Of a stretch of 64,000 nucleotides of DNA, positions 9,761 through 21,213 are shown one piece after another. A model generated the notes under the pieces. That model worked only from the letters and a program-made list of their open reading frames with translations. It did not search any database and was not told where the DNA came from. The stretch is from Panicum virgatum. Lineage: Eukaryota; Streptophyta; Magnoliopsida; Poales; Poaceae. Position numbers and translations under genes: made by a program. The DNA lies in the NCBI RefSeq assembly GCF_016808335.1, contig NC_053143.1:53723441-53787440 (forward strand), given 5' to 3'. Positions within the stretch are counted from its first letter, which is position 1; every line of letters begins with the position of its first letter.

Positions 9761-10789
9761 CTAGTGCAGAGTGATCTGCTTGAGTCCTATCCTCCTCCTC
9801 ATCTCCTGGAACTTAGTCTTGCCCAGCGACTTGGTGAGAATGTGAATGTCGGCCAGCTGATCAGTAGTCGGAATGTGGTCGGCCTTGATGCTCCCGTCCT
9901 CCAAGCATTCCCTGATGAAGTGGTACTTGATCCGGATGTGCTTGCTCCTGCCATGAAGACTGGATTCTTGGCCAGAGCTAGAGTAGACTTACTATCCACC
10001 TTCAGCTCCACCACATCCACCTTGCTGCCCTGCAGCTCCCAGAGCAGCCTGGACAACCACAGTGCTTGTGTAGCGGTAGAGGCGGCGGCGATATACTCTG
10101 CCTCGCAGCTCGACAACGCCACCACCTTCTGTTTGGTCGATTGCCAGTAGACCAAGCAGCCACCCAGGAAAAACATGGTCCCGCTGGTGCTCTTGCTTGA
10201 GTCGATGTCGCCGGCGAGGTCGCTATCGCAGTAGCCGACGAAGCGCGCTGTGCCGGAAGCCCGCCTGTAGTGCAGACCATAGTCGAGCATCCCGGACACG
10301 TAGCGGAGGACGCGTTTGATGGCTTGCAGATGCTCCACCGTCGGCCGCTCCATGAATCGGCTCACATACCCAACCACGAACGCCAGGTCCGGCCGGGTAT
10401 GAACCAGATAGCGGAGACTGCCCACCAGCCGATGATAGTGGGTCGGATCAACCTCCTTTGCTTCACTATCGCGGCTGTGCTTGAGCTTCTCCTCCATCGA
10501 TGTGTGGGTGGGGTTGCAGCCCGCCATGTCGCCGAGCTTCAGGATCTGCTCGGCGTAGTGGGCTTGACGCAGCATGATGCCGCTGGCATCCTGGCGCACC
10601 TCGATGCCGAGGTAGAAGCTCAACAGCCCGAGGTCGCTCATGTCGAACCTCTGCTTCATGGCCGCCTTGAACTTCTCCACCTCCTCTGCATCCGCGCCGG
10701 TGATGATGAGGTCGTCAACGTAGACCCTGACCAGCAGGACAGCACGCCCTGTGCCCCGCCGGTACATCGCTGCCTCGTGCGCGCTCTGC
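9761..10789 (-). pseudogene. Copia A RT C-terminal part and RNase H (decayed)
   Basis: A long open stretch (10767 to 9799) carries the RT active site YVDDLIITGAD, the connection region (LLSFYLGIEVRQD) and the copia RNase H signature LSSCEAEYIAA. Upstream, a TAG interrupts the frame at GF-stop-QSAHE. Near 9950 a frameshift scrambles the C-terminal tail, and a small insertion GTGAAT at 9840 is absent from B and C. The conserved C-terminal end is reached at a TAG (9763-9761), 2 bases from the polypurine tract. Confidence 0.88.
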
Positions 10790-11454
10790 TAGAAGCCTAT
10801 CTCCTTGAGCGTGGCATCCAGCTTCACGTTCCAGGCCCGCGGCGCCTGTCTGAGCCTGTACAGCGCCTTGCACAGGCGGTACACCTTGCCTTCTTCTCCG
10901 GGAACGGCAAAGCCTGGTGGCTGCCGCACGTACACCTCCTCCTTGAGGTCGCCATTAAGGAAGACGGACTTGACGTCCATGTGATGCACGCTCCATCCTT
11001 CTTGAGCTGCCAGTGCGAGGAGAACCCGAACGGACTCTGGTCTGCACTACAAGGCGCGAACGCGTCGTCGTAGTCGATCTCCTCCTGCTGGCCCACACCA
11101 CCAGCCGTGCCTTGTGCTTGATGACGGCGTCCTTCTCATCCTTCTTGAGCTTGAAGACCCATTTCAGGGAGATTGGGCGGTGGCCGGCTGGCGGATCCAC
11201 GAGCTCCCAAGTCCGGTTCCTCTCCACGGACTCGAGCTCCTGCAGCATCGCCTCACGCCACGTCGGATCACCTTGCGCCTCTGCGTGCGTGGTCGGTTAA
11301 CCAGCATGCGTCAGATGCAGCTCCACGCCGAGGATGTTGTCGATCCTCTGGTACCTGAGAGGTTCGCCAGTGTAGGATGTGTCCAAATGCTCATCGTCAT
11401 CCTCCTGGGGCGTGGCTGACTCGATTTGAGTCTGCCCGGCTGCTCCCGGAGTCA

Positions 11455-11590
11455 CCGAAGTGGGGGATGCAGGGGTGGACGCAGAAGCAGGGGATGCAGG
11501 GGTCGGAGCCGATGCAGGGGACGCAGGGGTCGGAGCCGATGCAGGGGACGCAGGGGTCGGAGTCGATGCAGGGGACACAGGAGCCAATGC
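11455..11590 (-). repeat. In-frame coding repeat in Copia A (Pro-Ala-Ser linker)
   Basis: Three to four units of about 30 bp (GATGCAGGGGACGCAGGGGT on the plus strand) encode repeats of the type PASAPTPASP between the integrase C-terminal part and RT. Copies B (about 19140-19295) and C (about 29575-29745) have related arrays of different length. The linker probably separates integrase from RT in the polyprotein. Confidence 0.85.
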
Positions 11591-12604
11591 TGTGCTCCCA
11601 ATCTCCCCCGGAGCCGGAGAGTGTGACGAGGCGGAGGACGCATCGGCGTCGATCAACTCGTAGTTGAAGACGAGCTCCTCCGCCAATGACGCAGCATGGT
11701 CGGCACTATTGCTCCAGTCCCAGCCGCGCATCTCGTCGAAGACGATGTCGCGTGACATGAGCACACGCCGGGACACCGGGTCGTAGACGCGGTAAGCCTT
11801 GGCGCCGTCGGCGTACCTGAGAAACACCCCAGGCCTACTGCGATCGTCAAGCTTGCGCACCTGGTTCATCTCCTTGACAAAGCAGAGGCAGTTGAAGACA
11901 CGCAGGTGCGCCACTGCTGGAGCACGCCCGTACCATGCCTGGTAAGCTCTTGGTCGGCGACCGGTTCAACAGATGAACCGCGGTCACCACCGCTTCGCCC
12001 CAGAACTTCGCTGGCATGCCTAGCTACTTCAGCAAGGCCTGCGCCATGCCCACCACGGTCTGGTTCCTCCTCTCCACTATGCCATTTTGTTGAGGCGAGT
12101 AGGGAGCAGAGTAGTGATGCGTGATGACGTCGTCGGCGTAGTAGTCGGCGAACTCCGCGGCGGTAAACTCCCCGCCGTTGTCGGTGTGGAGTACTCACAG
12201 CTTGCGCCCGCAGGTCTTCTCTACCTCCGCCCGAATACGCTTGATGGCGTCCAATGTGGCCAACTTAGTAGTCAGCAGCGACACCCACATGAAGCGCGTG
12301 GCGTCATCCACCAGCAGCAAGAAGAATCTCCTGTCGCCGGGCGTCGCCGGCGTCACTGGCCCACACAGATCGCCGTGCACCAGCTCGAGCGCCTCCTGCA
12401 CGCAATAATGAGCCTGAACGGGGAAGGGTGTACGCCTCTGCTTGGTGATGACGCAGGTGTCGTAGAGATGGCCGTCGTGCTTGATCGCCGGCATCCCGCG
12501 CACCATGTCTTCCTTGCACAGCTTGTGCAGGGCGTCGAAGTGCAGGTGGCCATAGCACTCATGCCACAGCCGCGCTTGACGATTCTTGCGTGCGGACCTC
12601 CTAC

Positions 12605-12910
12605 GCGGAGGTCGGGCAGAGTGGACCCCTTCCGCAGAGGTCGGGCGAGGCGGACCTCCTCCTGCAGGGGTCGAACGAGGCGGACTTTCTCCTGCAGGGG
12701 TTGGGGTCGGGCGAGGCGGACTTTCTCCCGCAGGGGTCGGGGTCGGGAGAGGCAGACCTTCTCGCATCGGGGTCGGGCGAGGCGGACCCTCTCCCGCAGG
12801 GGTCGGGGTCGGGCGAGGCGGACCTCCTCCAGCAGGGGTCGTGGTCGGCCGAGGCAGACCTCCTCCTGCAGGGGTCGGGGTCGGGGGTCGGGCGAGGCGG
12901 ACGCCCGTAG
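12605..12910 (-). repeat. GC-rich coding minisatellite, Copia A
   Basis: Repeats of about 30-42 bp with the core GGTCGGGCGAGGCGGA lie in frame between protease and integrase. They encode alternating phrases such as TPTPAGGGPPRP in one frame, or Arg/Pro-rich peptides in another. The same core occurs in Copia B, Copia C, gypsy G (47642-47771) and the solo LTR (25546-25606). Confidence 0.9.
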
Positions 12911-13015
12911 GAGTCGGGTGAACTCCTGACTCCCAGCTTGTGCAGGACCCTGAGGCTTGACCGCATTGAAGTGATGGATGCAGAGGAAGTTGGGGCTGCG
13001 CAGGACTTTGATCAT

Positions 13016-14572
13016 GAGTCGTCCGCATTGATCTCAGATCCTCAGAACACCATCCTTGATCCTCACTTCCGACCCATCCTTGTCCAGCCGCCCGAGGCTC
13101 ATGATGGAGCTCTATAGCGCCGGGATGTAGAAGACGCCGTGCCGCTCCCATTGCTCGCCGTTCTTCCCCTCGAACGCGATGGAGCCGACGCCCTTGATGG
13201 CCACCTTGGACGCATCGCCGAACCGCACCGAGCCGCGCACGTCGTCGTCGAGATCAATGAAGAACTCATGACGTCCGGTCATGTGGTGGGTTGCGCCGCT
13301 GTCGAGGTACCACCCGTCGATCTCCTCTTCCGTGGCGGTGTTCAGGGCGACGCAGGCGCGTGTCTCGTCAAACTCAACGGTGCCGCGCGCGAGGAAGAGG
13401 CCAGCGTCAACGTCTCCCTCTGCGACGTGTGCCACGCCACAATTGCGCCGCGGCTGGGGGAAATCCTTAGCCCAGTGCCCAGTGCGGTTGAAGTTGTGGC
13501 TGGTGTCGTCGCAGACCGCTTTGCATTCGCCACTGGGGTCGGCCGCGCCTCCAGTGCAGTCCCCCTTCTTGTCCTTGCCGCCGCGGGGACGACGATGCAG
13601 CTGCTAACCGTCCTTGGACGTAGCGGCGTGGTCCCCCTTCTTGCCGTCGGTGCACCGCTGCTCGGAGTACAGGTGCTTGCCCTACTCTGTCTCCGGCGCG
13701 CGCTCGTGGTCCTCGACCACCTTGAACCGCCAGGCAACGTCGTCGATGGAGAGATCCTAGAGGTTGAGAAGGGTCTCAATCGAGAAGACCAATTGCTCGT
13801 ACCTCTTAGGCATGCACCGGAGAAATTTCTCCACGTCGCGCTCCTCGTCAAGGTCGGTGTCGCCGTTGCACACCATCTGCTCCATCAGGTTGGTGAGGCG
13901 CACAACAAAGTCCTCGACTTGCTCATCGGGGCGAAAGGTGAGACCTTCCCACTCCCCCCGGAGACGCTAGAGCACGGCGCGGTGGACGCGGTCGCTCCCA
14001 ATGCGTATGGCCTCGATCGCCTCCCAGGCGAGCTTAGCGGAGGGCTTGTTGGCGATGGTGGCCCCGATCTCCGATGGAACTGCAGCGCAGATGGCCTCCA
14101 ACGCCCGACGATCCTGCTCGTAGTCGACGTCGTCGAACTTAGCGTCCCAAAGGAAGCGCGCCTGCAGCTTGACCTTCATAAGGAGACTCCATTCATAGTA
14201 GTTCGACCTCGTGAGCATCGGCCACCCGCCCCCGATCTCGCGGTAGATCTGCACGGCCGGCGAACGCCCGTGCCGCCCGCGATGCCGTGGTGGAGACGGC
14301 GATTCGCGGCGCTGGCGGTTCTGCCGGTTGCCCGACCCCTCCAATAACGCCTCCTCATCGTCCTTCATCTCCGCTCGTAGCTCGGCAGCGACTTCCTCCG
14401 CGGCCTTGGCCGCGGCCGCTGCATCCTTTGCTGCTTGCACCGCTCGAGTAGCGGCTGCCTCGGCGGCCTCGAGACGCACTCTCCGCACCTGCGCGACAGC
14501 GTCGTCACCGTCCGAACCAGGGGATCCGGTGGCGCCTCTGATCCGGCGAGCTCTCGAGCTGGAGGTAGACAT
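13016..14572 (-). pseudogene. Copia A gag-protease (decayed)
   Basis: ATG at 14572 gives an Ala/Glu-rich N terminus, then the gag core with the conserved phrase GGWPMLTRSNYYEWSLLMKV. The ORF stops at a TAG (13969-13967), where copy C has CAG. Further stops follow at the phrase LLNL-stop-DLS and after APETE. The CCHC knuckle is degenerate: the second and last Cys positions are Phe (SHNFNRTGHWAKDFP). The protease keeps DSGATHHMTG with the catalytic Asp (about 13320). A TAG interrupts the phrase before SSIMSL. Confidence 0.85.
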
Positions 14573-14632
14573 GGCGGCGGCAGGGGTCGGCAGCGGAGGC
14601 GGAAGGCTAGAACACTAGGCTCTGATGCCAAT

Positions 14633-14838
14633 TGTTGCCCGACTCAATTCAGTTGGGGGTCGGCCGGAGGTCGGCTCGACCTCCAGGGCCGCTTGATTGA
14701 ATTGAAAGTGGATCAAAGGTTCAAGTTTTTCACACCTTACAACGGGGGGGGGGGGGGGGGGGAGGGACTGTGCTTTATAGGCAGCAGCTCACCCACTAAA
14801 AGCAAAAGTAAAACAGCAAAAGGCTTATTTAGCTATCA
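14633..14838 (-). repeat. Copia A 5' LTR
   Basis: 206 bp, TGATAGC...CGGGCAACA on the minus strand. A TATA-like TATAAAGC lies upstream of the G/C homopolymer (19 G at 14744-14762 on the plus strand). The primer-binding site lies two bases beyond the LTR edge on the internal side. Confidence 0.9.
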
Positions 14839-14843
14839 GTATC

Positions 14844-15925
14844 CATGCTGAAACTTGCTGTGAAATACTAATTCTGTTGAATAGTCAAATAGGTATCCAA
14901 CTGTCCTTGCTAAAACTTGCTATATGAGATACTGCAGGTCACCAAAGCTTGACGTCAGACAAACAAAAGCAGCAGCAAGCATGTCAATAAATACTGACTG
15001 GAGGGAGTCATCAAAACATTTGAAATCAGTTTTTAACCAATCTTTACCTCGACCTGGCTTCAAGAACTCTATCTGGAAATAATAGTAAAAGAAAGGATCA
15101 TGCAATGGATTTTGATCAGGTAGCAAAGAATCTCTTTTCAGCTGAGCATGTGCTTTCATGTTGGATTGTAGTTTATAAAAACTACCCCATCTTGTGTGGT
15201 GGTCTTAGATTGGAGACTTCAGTTATGTGTGCTACAACATAATGTTGGCGCTTGGTGACTGCAGACTTAATATTCGTATTTTCTTCACCACATAAGGGAA
15301 TACATATATTATGATTTACCAGATGATAAAACTAAAAGAAAATGCTTCTTGCAGTTTTTTTTCCATTAGTTATATCTACTGGTTCTCAATGTGCAGCCAT
15401 GTCTGATGATCATAACGAAAAGTTTCATAAAGCATAGTCCTTTCAAACTGGAATATTTACTCTTTAAGTTTCCATGAATTCCCTGCCTCGCATTGTGTTT
15501 TGCCTTCCGATGAAGAAAATGGTTCATGTCGATGATGTGCATTTCACTTGCAGAGGAATATTACAATGATAGAAAGTTTGCAGAGATGCTATCAACGATG
15601 CATGGTCAATGCACAAGAATTTGCATATCACTGCTTGTCGGTTCTTACTTCTAATGCAATCTCAGAGCAGCATATATACTTCACCACATTGTGTGGTTGG
15701 CCTATTGACTTTTATTCTGAATATGAAAGGTTTTGTTCCTCGATGAGATCCAATTTCTCTCAACTATACATCTGACAAATTGTTGCAGCTGATGAAACAC
15801 ATTATTTTTATCACACGTGTATTTCTTGAACCTTATACAGAGCCGTCTTCTACCTTTTTTTTCATGTGCCTCATTGCTATGATTTGGTGATGTGTAGATT
15901 CAGAGAGTCAAGCACTTCCTGGATG
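14844..15925 (+). other. Host segment between Copia A and B, with exon-like pieces
   Basis: This looks like intron-rich host DNA. It includes a duplicated motif near 14885 (AAATAGGTATC). At 15554 an acceptor (TTCACTTGCAG) opens a frame reading EYYNDRKFAEMLSTMHG, which could be a short exon with a donor at or after 15602. I recognise no protein family and found no start codon, so this is only a candidate. The 79-codon minus ORF at 14920-15159 has no domain and is not called. Confidence 0.3.
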
Positions 15926-15930
15926 GCTAT

Positions 15931-16147
15931 TGATAGTCAATAAAGCCTATTGCTGTTTTACTTTTTGCTTTAGCGGTTGAGCTGCTGCCTGTAAAGCACA
16001 GCCCCACCCCCTGTTGTAAGTGTGAGAGACTAGAACCTTGATCAGTTTTTCATTCAATCAAGCGGCCCGTAGGTTAAGCCGACCCCCGGCGTTCTGCCGA
16101 CCCCCGGCGTTCATCTCCCGATCCCCGATTGAGTGATTTGGGCAACA
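15931..16147 (+). repeat. Copia B 5' LTR
   Basis: TGATAGTCAATAAAGCC to GATTTGGGCAACA. It contains GTAAAGCACAGCCCC where A has the G/C homopolymer, and a duplicated block GCCGACCCCCGGCGTT near its 3' end. Confidence 0.93.
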
Positions 16148-16220
16148 TTTGGTACCAGAGCCGTGTGTTCTAGTCTTCCGCCGACGCCGCCGACCCCCAC
16201 CACCAATCCCTGCCGTCGCC

Positions 16221-17815
16221 ATGTCTACCTCCAGCTCGAGAGCTCGCCGGATCGGAGGCGCCCCTGGCGCAGGCGGCGACGCCACCGCCACGCAGGCACG
16301 GAGAGAGCGCCTCGAGGCCGCCGAGGCTGCCGCTGCGCAAGCGGAGCAAGCAGCCAAGGATGCAACGACCGCGGAGGAAGTCGCTGCCGAGTTGCAAGCG
16401 GAGATGAAGGACGACGCAGAGGCAGAACCGTCAGCGCCACGAATCACCGTCTCCGCCATGGCGTAGCGGGCGGCGCAGGCATTCGCCGGCCGTGCAGGTC
16501 TACCGCGAGATCGGGGGCGGGTGGCCGATGCTCACGCGGTCGAACTACTACGAGTGGAATCTCCTGATGAAGGTCAAGCTGCAGGTGCGCTTCCTTTGGG
16601 ACGCCATCAAGTTCGACGATGTCGACTACGAGCAGGATCGCCGGGCACTGGAGGCCATCTGCGTCGCAGTTCCACTGGAGATCGGGGCCACCATCGCCAA
16701 CAAGCCGACCGCCAAGCTCACCTGGGAGGCAATCGAGGCCAGACGTGTTGGGAGCGACCGCGTCTGCCGCGCCGCGCTCTAGCATCTTCGGGGGGAGTGG
16801 AAAGGTCTCACCTTTTGCCCCGATGAGCAAGTCGAGGACTTTGCTGTGCGCCTCACCAATCTGATGGAGCAGATGGTGCGCAACGGCGACACCGATCTCG
16901 ACGAGGAGCGCGCCGTCGAGAAGTTTCTCTGGTGCATGCCTAAGAGGTACGAGCAATTGGTCTTCTCGATTGAGACCCTTCTCGACCTCTAGGATCTCTC
17001 CATCGATGACGTCGCCAGGCGGTTCAAGGTTGTCGAGGACCGCGAGCGTGCGCCGAAGACAGAGCAGGGCAAGCTCCTGTACTCTGAGCAGCGACGCACC
17101 GAGAGCAAGAGGGGGGGACCATGCCGCCTCATCCAGGGAGGGCCAGCAGCGGCGTTGGCGTCCCCGCAGTGGCAAGAAGGACAAGAAGGGGGACCGCGCT
17201 GGAGGCGCGGCCGACCCCGGTGGCGAACGCAGAGCGGGCCGCGACGACACCTGCCACAACTACAACTACGCTGGGCACTGGGCTAAGGATAGCCCCCAGC
17301 CGTGGTGCAATCGTGGCGCAGCACACGTCGCAGAGGGAGACGTCGACGCCGGCCTCTTCCTCGCACGTGGCACCATCGAGCTCGACGAGCCACGCGCCTG
17401 CGTCGCCCTGAACTCCGCCGCGGAAGAGGAGATCGATGGGTGGTACCTCGATAGCGGCGCGACCCACCACATGACCGGATGTCGTGAGTTTTTCACCGAC
17501 CTCGACGATGACGTCCACGGCTCGGTGCGGTTCAGCAACGCGTCCAAGGTGGCCATCAAGGGCGTCGGCTCCATCACGTTTGAGGGGAAGAACAGCGAGC
17601 GATGGGAGCTGCACGGTGTCTTCTACATCCCGGTGCTGCAGTGCTCCATCATGAGCCTCGGGCGGCTGGACAAGGACGGGTCGGAAGTTAGGATCAAGGA
17701 CGGCGTCCTGAGGATCTGGGATCTGCGCGGACGACTCATGCTCAAGGTCTTGCGCAGCCCCAATTTCCTCTACATCCATCACTTCAATGCGGCCAAGACT
17801 CGGTGTCCTGCGTAA
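16221..17815 (+). pseudogene. Copia B gag-protease (decayed)
   Basis: ATG at 16221 starts the same N terminus as in A and C. A frameshift near 16440 is followed by the gag core (GGWPMLTRSNYYEWNLLMKV). The ORF then ends at TAG 16780-16782 and again at a TAG near 16991; both stops sit at exactly the codons where A also has TAG and C has CAG. The zinc knuckle lacks two Cys (CHNYNYAGHWAKDSP). The protease has DSGATHHMTG (about 17453-17482), and the region up to FLYIHHFNAAK is open. Confidence 0.88.
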
Positions 17816-17837
17816 GCCGGGGGTTAGGAGTCCACCC

Positions 17838-18115
17838 GACTCCTGCAGGCGTCCGCCTCGCCCGACCCCGACCCCCGCAGGAGAGAGTCCACCTCGTCCG
17901 ACCTACGCGGGAGGAGGTCCGCCTCGCCCGACCTCTGTGGGAGGGGTCCGACTCGCCCAACCCCGACCCCCGCGGGAGAGGGTATGCCTCGCCCGACCCC
18001 GACCCCCGCGTTAGAGTGTCCGCCTCGCCCGACACTGACCCCTGCGGGAGGAGGTTCGACTCGCCCGACCTCTGGGAAAGGGGTCCGCTCTGCCCGACCT
18101 CGGCGTGGGAGGTCT
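17838..18115 (+). repeat. GC-rich coding minisatellite, Copia B
   Basis: Irregular repeats with the core CGCCTCGCCCGACC, separated by CCCGACCCCCGCGGGA-type spacers, occupy the protease-integrase junction. They correspond to the array in A (opposite strand) and C, with unit number and order differing between copies. Confidence 0.9.
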
Positions 18116-20982
18116 GTGCGCAAGGCTCGCCAAGCGTGGCTGTGGCATGAGCGCTATGGCCATCTGCACTTCGATGCCCTGCACAAGCTATGCAAGGAAG
18201 ACATGGTGTGCGGGATGCCGGTGATCAAACACGACAGCCATCTCTGCGACACCTGCGTCGTCACCAAGCAGAGGCGTACGCCCTTCCCTGCTCAGGCTTA
18301 GTACCGCGCGCAGGAGGTGTTCGAGCTGGTGCATGGAGATCTGTGCGGGCTGGTGACGCCGGCGACTCCCGGCGGTAGGCAATTCTTCTTGGTGCTGGTG
18401 GATGGCGCCACGCGCCTCATGTGGGTGTCGCTGCTGACTACCAAGTCGACCACAGCGGATGCCATCAAGCGCGTTCGGGCGGGAGCAGAGGAGACTTGTG
18501 GGCGCAAGCTGCAAGTACTACGCACCGACAATGGTGGGGAATTCACCACTGCAGAGTTCACTGACTACTGCGCTTACGACGGCATCACGCGTCACTATTC
18601 CGCTCCTTACTCGCCTCAACAGAATGGCTTAGTGGAGAGGAGGAACCAGACCGTGGTGGGCATGGCACGGGCCTTGCTGAAGCAGAGAGGCATGCCGGCG
18701 AAGTTCTGGGGTGAAGCGGTGGTGACCGCGGTTCATCTGTTGAACTGGTCGCCGACCAAGAGCTTGCAGGGCAAGACCCCGTACGAGGCGTGGTACGGGC
18801 GTGCTCTAGCTGTGGCGCAACTGTGCATCTTTAGCTGCCTCTGCTTCGTCAAGGAGCTGAACCAGGTGCGCAAGCTGGATGATCGCAGCAGGCCAGGGGT
18901 GTTTCTCAGGTACGCCGATGGCGCCAAGGCTTACCGTGTCTACGACCCGGTGTCTTGGCGCGTGCTCGTGTCGCACGTTGTCATCTTCGACGAGACGCAC
19001 GGCTGGGACTGGAGCAAGAGTGCTGACCACGCTGCATCATTGGTGGAGGAGCTCGTCTTTAACTATGAGTCGATCGACGCCGACGCGGCATCCGACTCAT
19101 CACACTCATCGGCTCCAGGGGAGATGGGGAGCAAAGCATCGGCTCCTGCGTCCCTTGCATCGGCTCCGACCCCTGCATCATCGGCATCGGGTCCGACCCC
19201 TGCGTCCCCTGCATCGGGTCCGACCCCTGCATCGGCTCAGACCCCTGCGTCCCCTGCTTCTACATCCGCCCCTGCATCCCCTGCATCGGCGACTCCGGGA
19301 GCGGCCGAGCAGACTCAAATCGAGTCAGCCACGCTACTGGAGGATGACGAGGAGCGTCTGGACGCGTCCTATGCCGGCAAACCTCTCCGGTACTGGAGGA
19401 TCGACAACACCCTCGGCATGGAGCTGCATCTGACGCATGCCGGTGAGCCGACCACGCATGCGGAAGCCGAAGGCGATCCGGTGTGGCGTGAGGCAATGCT
19501 GCAGGAACTCGAGTCTGTGGAGAGGAACCGGGCTTGGGAGCTTGTGGATCCGCTAGCCGGCCACCGCCCTATCTCCCTGAAGTGGGTTTTTAAGCTCAAG
19601 AAGGATGAGAAGGGCGCCGTCATCAAACACAAGGCACGGCTGGTGGCACGGGGTTTCATCCAGCAGAGGGGATCGACTACGACGAAGCGTTCGCGCCAGT
19701 GGTGAGGATGGAGTGCGTTCGGGTTCTCCTCGCACTAGCGGCTCAGGAAGGATGGGGCATGCACCACATGGACGTCAAGTCCGCCTTCCTCAACGGCGAC
19801 CTCAAGGAGGAGGTGTACGTGCGGCAGCCACCTGGCTTTGCCGTTCCCGAAGAAGAAGGCAAGGTGTACCGTCTCCGCAAGGCGCTGTAAGGGCTCAGGT
19901 AGGCGCCGCGGGCCTGGAACGCGAAGCTGGATGCCACGCTCAAGGAGATGGGCTTCAAGCAGAGCGCGCACGAGGCAGCGATGTACCAACGGAGCGTAGG
20001 GTGTGCTGTCCTGCTGGTCGAGGTCTATGTCGACGACCTCATCATCGCCGATGCGGATGCAGAGGAGGTGGAGAAGTTCAAGGCGGCCATGAAGCAGAGG
20101 TTCGACATGAGCGACCTCGGGCTGCTGAGCTTCTACCTCGGCATCGTGGTGCGCCAGGACGCCAGCGGAATCACACTGCGTCAAGCCCACTACGCCGAGC
20201 GGATCCTGAAGCTTGGCGACATGGCGGGCTGCAACCCCGCCCACACGCCGATGGAGGAGAAGCTCAAGCTCAGCCGCGATAGTGAAGCAGAGGAGGTCAA
20301 TCCGGCCCACTATCATCGGCTGGTGGGCAGTCTCCGTTACCTGGTTCATACCCGGCCGGACCTGGCGTTCGTAGTCGGGTATGTGAGCCAATTCATGGAG
20401 CGGCCAACGGTGGAGCATCTGCAGGCCGTCAAGCGTGTCCTCCACTACGTGGCCGGGATGCTCGACTACGGTCTGCACTACAAGCGGGCCTCTGGCACCG
20501 TGCGCTTCATCGGCTACTGCGACAGCGACCTCGCCGGCAACATCGACTCAAGCAAGAGCACCAGCGGGACCATGTTCTTCCTGGGTGGCTTCTTGGTCTG
20601 CTGGTAGTCGACCAAACAGAGGGTGGTGGTGCTGTCAAGCTGCGAGGCAGAGTACATCGCCACCGCCTCTACTGCTATACAAGCACTGTGGCTGTCCAGG
20701 TTGCTCGTGGAGCTGTGGGGCAGCAAGGTGGATGTGGTGGAGCTGAAGGTGGACAGTAAGTCTGCTCTAGCTCTGGCAAAGAATCCAGTCTTCCATGGCA
20801 GGAGCAAGCACATCCGGATCAAGTACCACTTCATCCGGGAATGCTTGGAGGACGGGAGCATCAAGGCCGACCACATTCCGACTACTGATCAGCTGGCCGA
20901 CATTCTCACCAAGTCGCTGGGCAAGGCTAAGTTCCAGGAGATGAGGAGGAGGATCGGACTTGAGCAGATCACTCATCACTAG
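18116..20982 (+). pseudogene. Copia B integrase-RT-RNase H (decayed)
   Basis: GAG-pre-integrase (LWHERYGHLHFDALHKLC, CDTCVVTKQRRTPFP) ends at a TAG near 18300. The integrase core runs from HGDLCG through LRTDNGGEFTTAEF and YSPQQNGLVERRNQT, so the three catalytic acidic positions are present. After a Pro/Ala/Ser repeat linker, RT starts at MLQELESVERNRAWELV. A frameshift lies near 19665, then HHMDVKSAFLNGDL, two stops near 19890-19902, and YVDDLIIAD. RNase H has LSSCEAEYIAT and the C-terminal KYHFIREC and ADILTKSLGK. A TAG precedes the RNase H. The final TAG is at 20980. Confidence 0.92.
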
Positions 20983-20996
20983 GTTTAGGGGGAGAT

Positions 20997-21213
20997 TGAT
21001 AGTCAATAAAGCTTATTGCTGTTTTACTTTTTGCTTTAGTGGTTGAGCTGCTGCCTATAAAGCACAGCCCCTCCCCCTGTTGTAAGTGTGAGAGACTAGA
21101 ACCTTGATCAGTTTTTCATTCAATCAAGCGGCCCGTAGGTCAAGCTGACCTCGGGCGTTCTGCCGACCCCCGGCGTTCGTCTCCCGACCCCCGATTGAGT
21201 GATTTGGGCAACA
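20997..21213 (+). repeat. Copia B 3' LTR
   Basis: 217 bp, TGATAGTCAATAAAGCTT to GATTTGGGCAACA, directly after the polypurine tract. The by-eye differences from the 5' LTR are mostly C/T and G/A transitions. Confidence 0.93.

Larger units (their letters stand above)
10790..12965 (-). pseudogene. Copia A integrase and RT N-terminal part (decayed)
   Basis: Reading leftwards: a Pro-rich repeat linker, then GAG-pre-integrase (LWHECYGHLHFDALHKLC) with a damaged zinc finger (YDTC where copies B and C have CDTC), the integrase core with LVDDATRFMW, and a second Pro/Ala/Ser repeat linker near 11460-11590. RT begins with MLQELESVERNRTWELV at 11248. MHHMDVKSVFLNGDL (10989) contains an RT catalytic Asp. 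At least three frame changes occur between 12200 and 10989. The integrase C-terminal part carries the copia-typical phrase FLRYADGAKAYRVYD. Confidence 0.85.
9555..14838 (-). mobile_element. Copia-type LTR retrotransposon A, full length but decayed
   Basis: Two LTRs in the same orientation (TGATAG...CAACA on the minus strand) bound gag, protease, integrase, RT and RNase H in the Ty1/copia order. The target duplication GTATC is exact (9550-9554 and 14839-14843). The primer-binding site TGGCATCAGAGC (14619-14630, minus) differs by one base from the usual initiator-Met-tRNA complement. The polypurine tract CTTAGGGGGAGAT (9747-9759, minus) abuts the 3' LTR. Several stops and frameshifts make it non-autonomous. 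It belongs to the same family as B and C. Confidence 0.93.
15931..21213 (+). mobile_element. Copia-type LTR retrotransposon B, full length but decayed
   Basis: Two 217-bp LTRs differ at about 10 positions by eye. The target duplication is GCTAT/GCTAC (15926-15930, 21214-21218; one mismatch). The primer-binding site TGGTACCAGAGC is at 16150-16161 and the polypurine tract TTTAGGGGGAGAT at 20984-20996. Gene order is gag-protease-integrase-RT-RNase H. Same family as A, from which it is separated by about 1.1 kb in inverted orientation. Stops and frameshifts make it non-autonomous. Confidence 0.95.

Noticed and set aside
10270..11073. 267-codon plus ORF opposite Copia A RT
   Set aside because: It is the antisense shadow of the RT/RNase H region; an equivalent antisense ORF occurs in B and C for the same reason.
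13139..14347. 402-codon plus ORF opposite Copia A gag
   Set aside because: Antisense shadow of gag-protease in GC-rich codons; the true protein is on the minus strand between LTRs.
14920..15159. 79-codon minus ORF between the two Copias
   Set aside because: No domain or splice context, and the exon-like signals nearby are on the plus strand.
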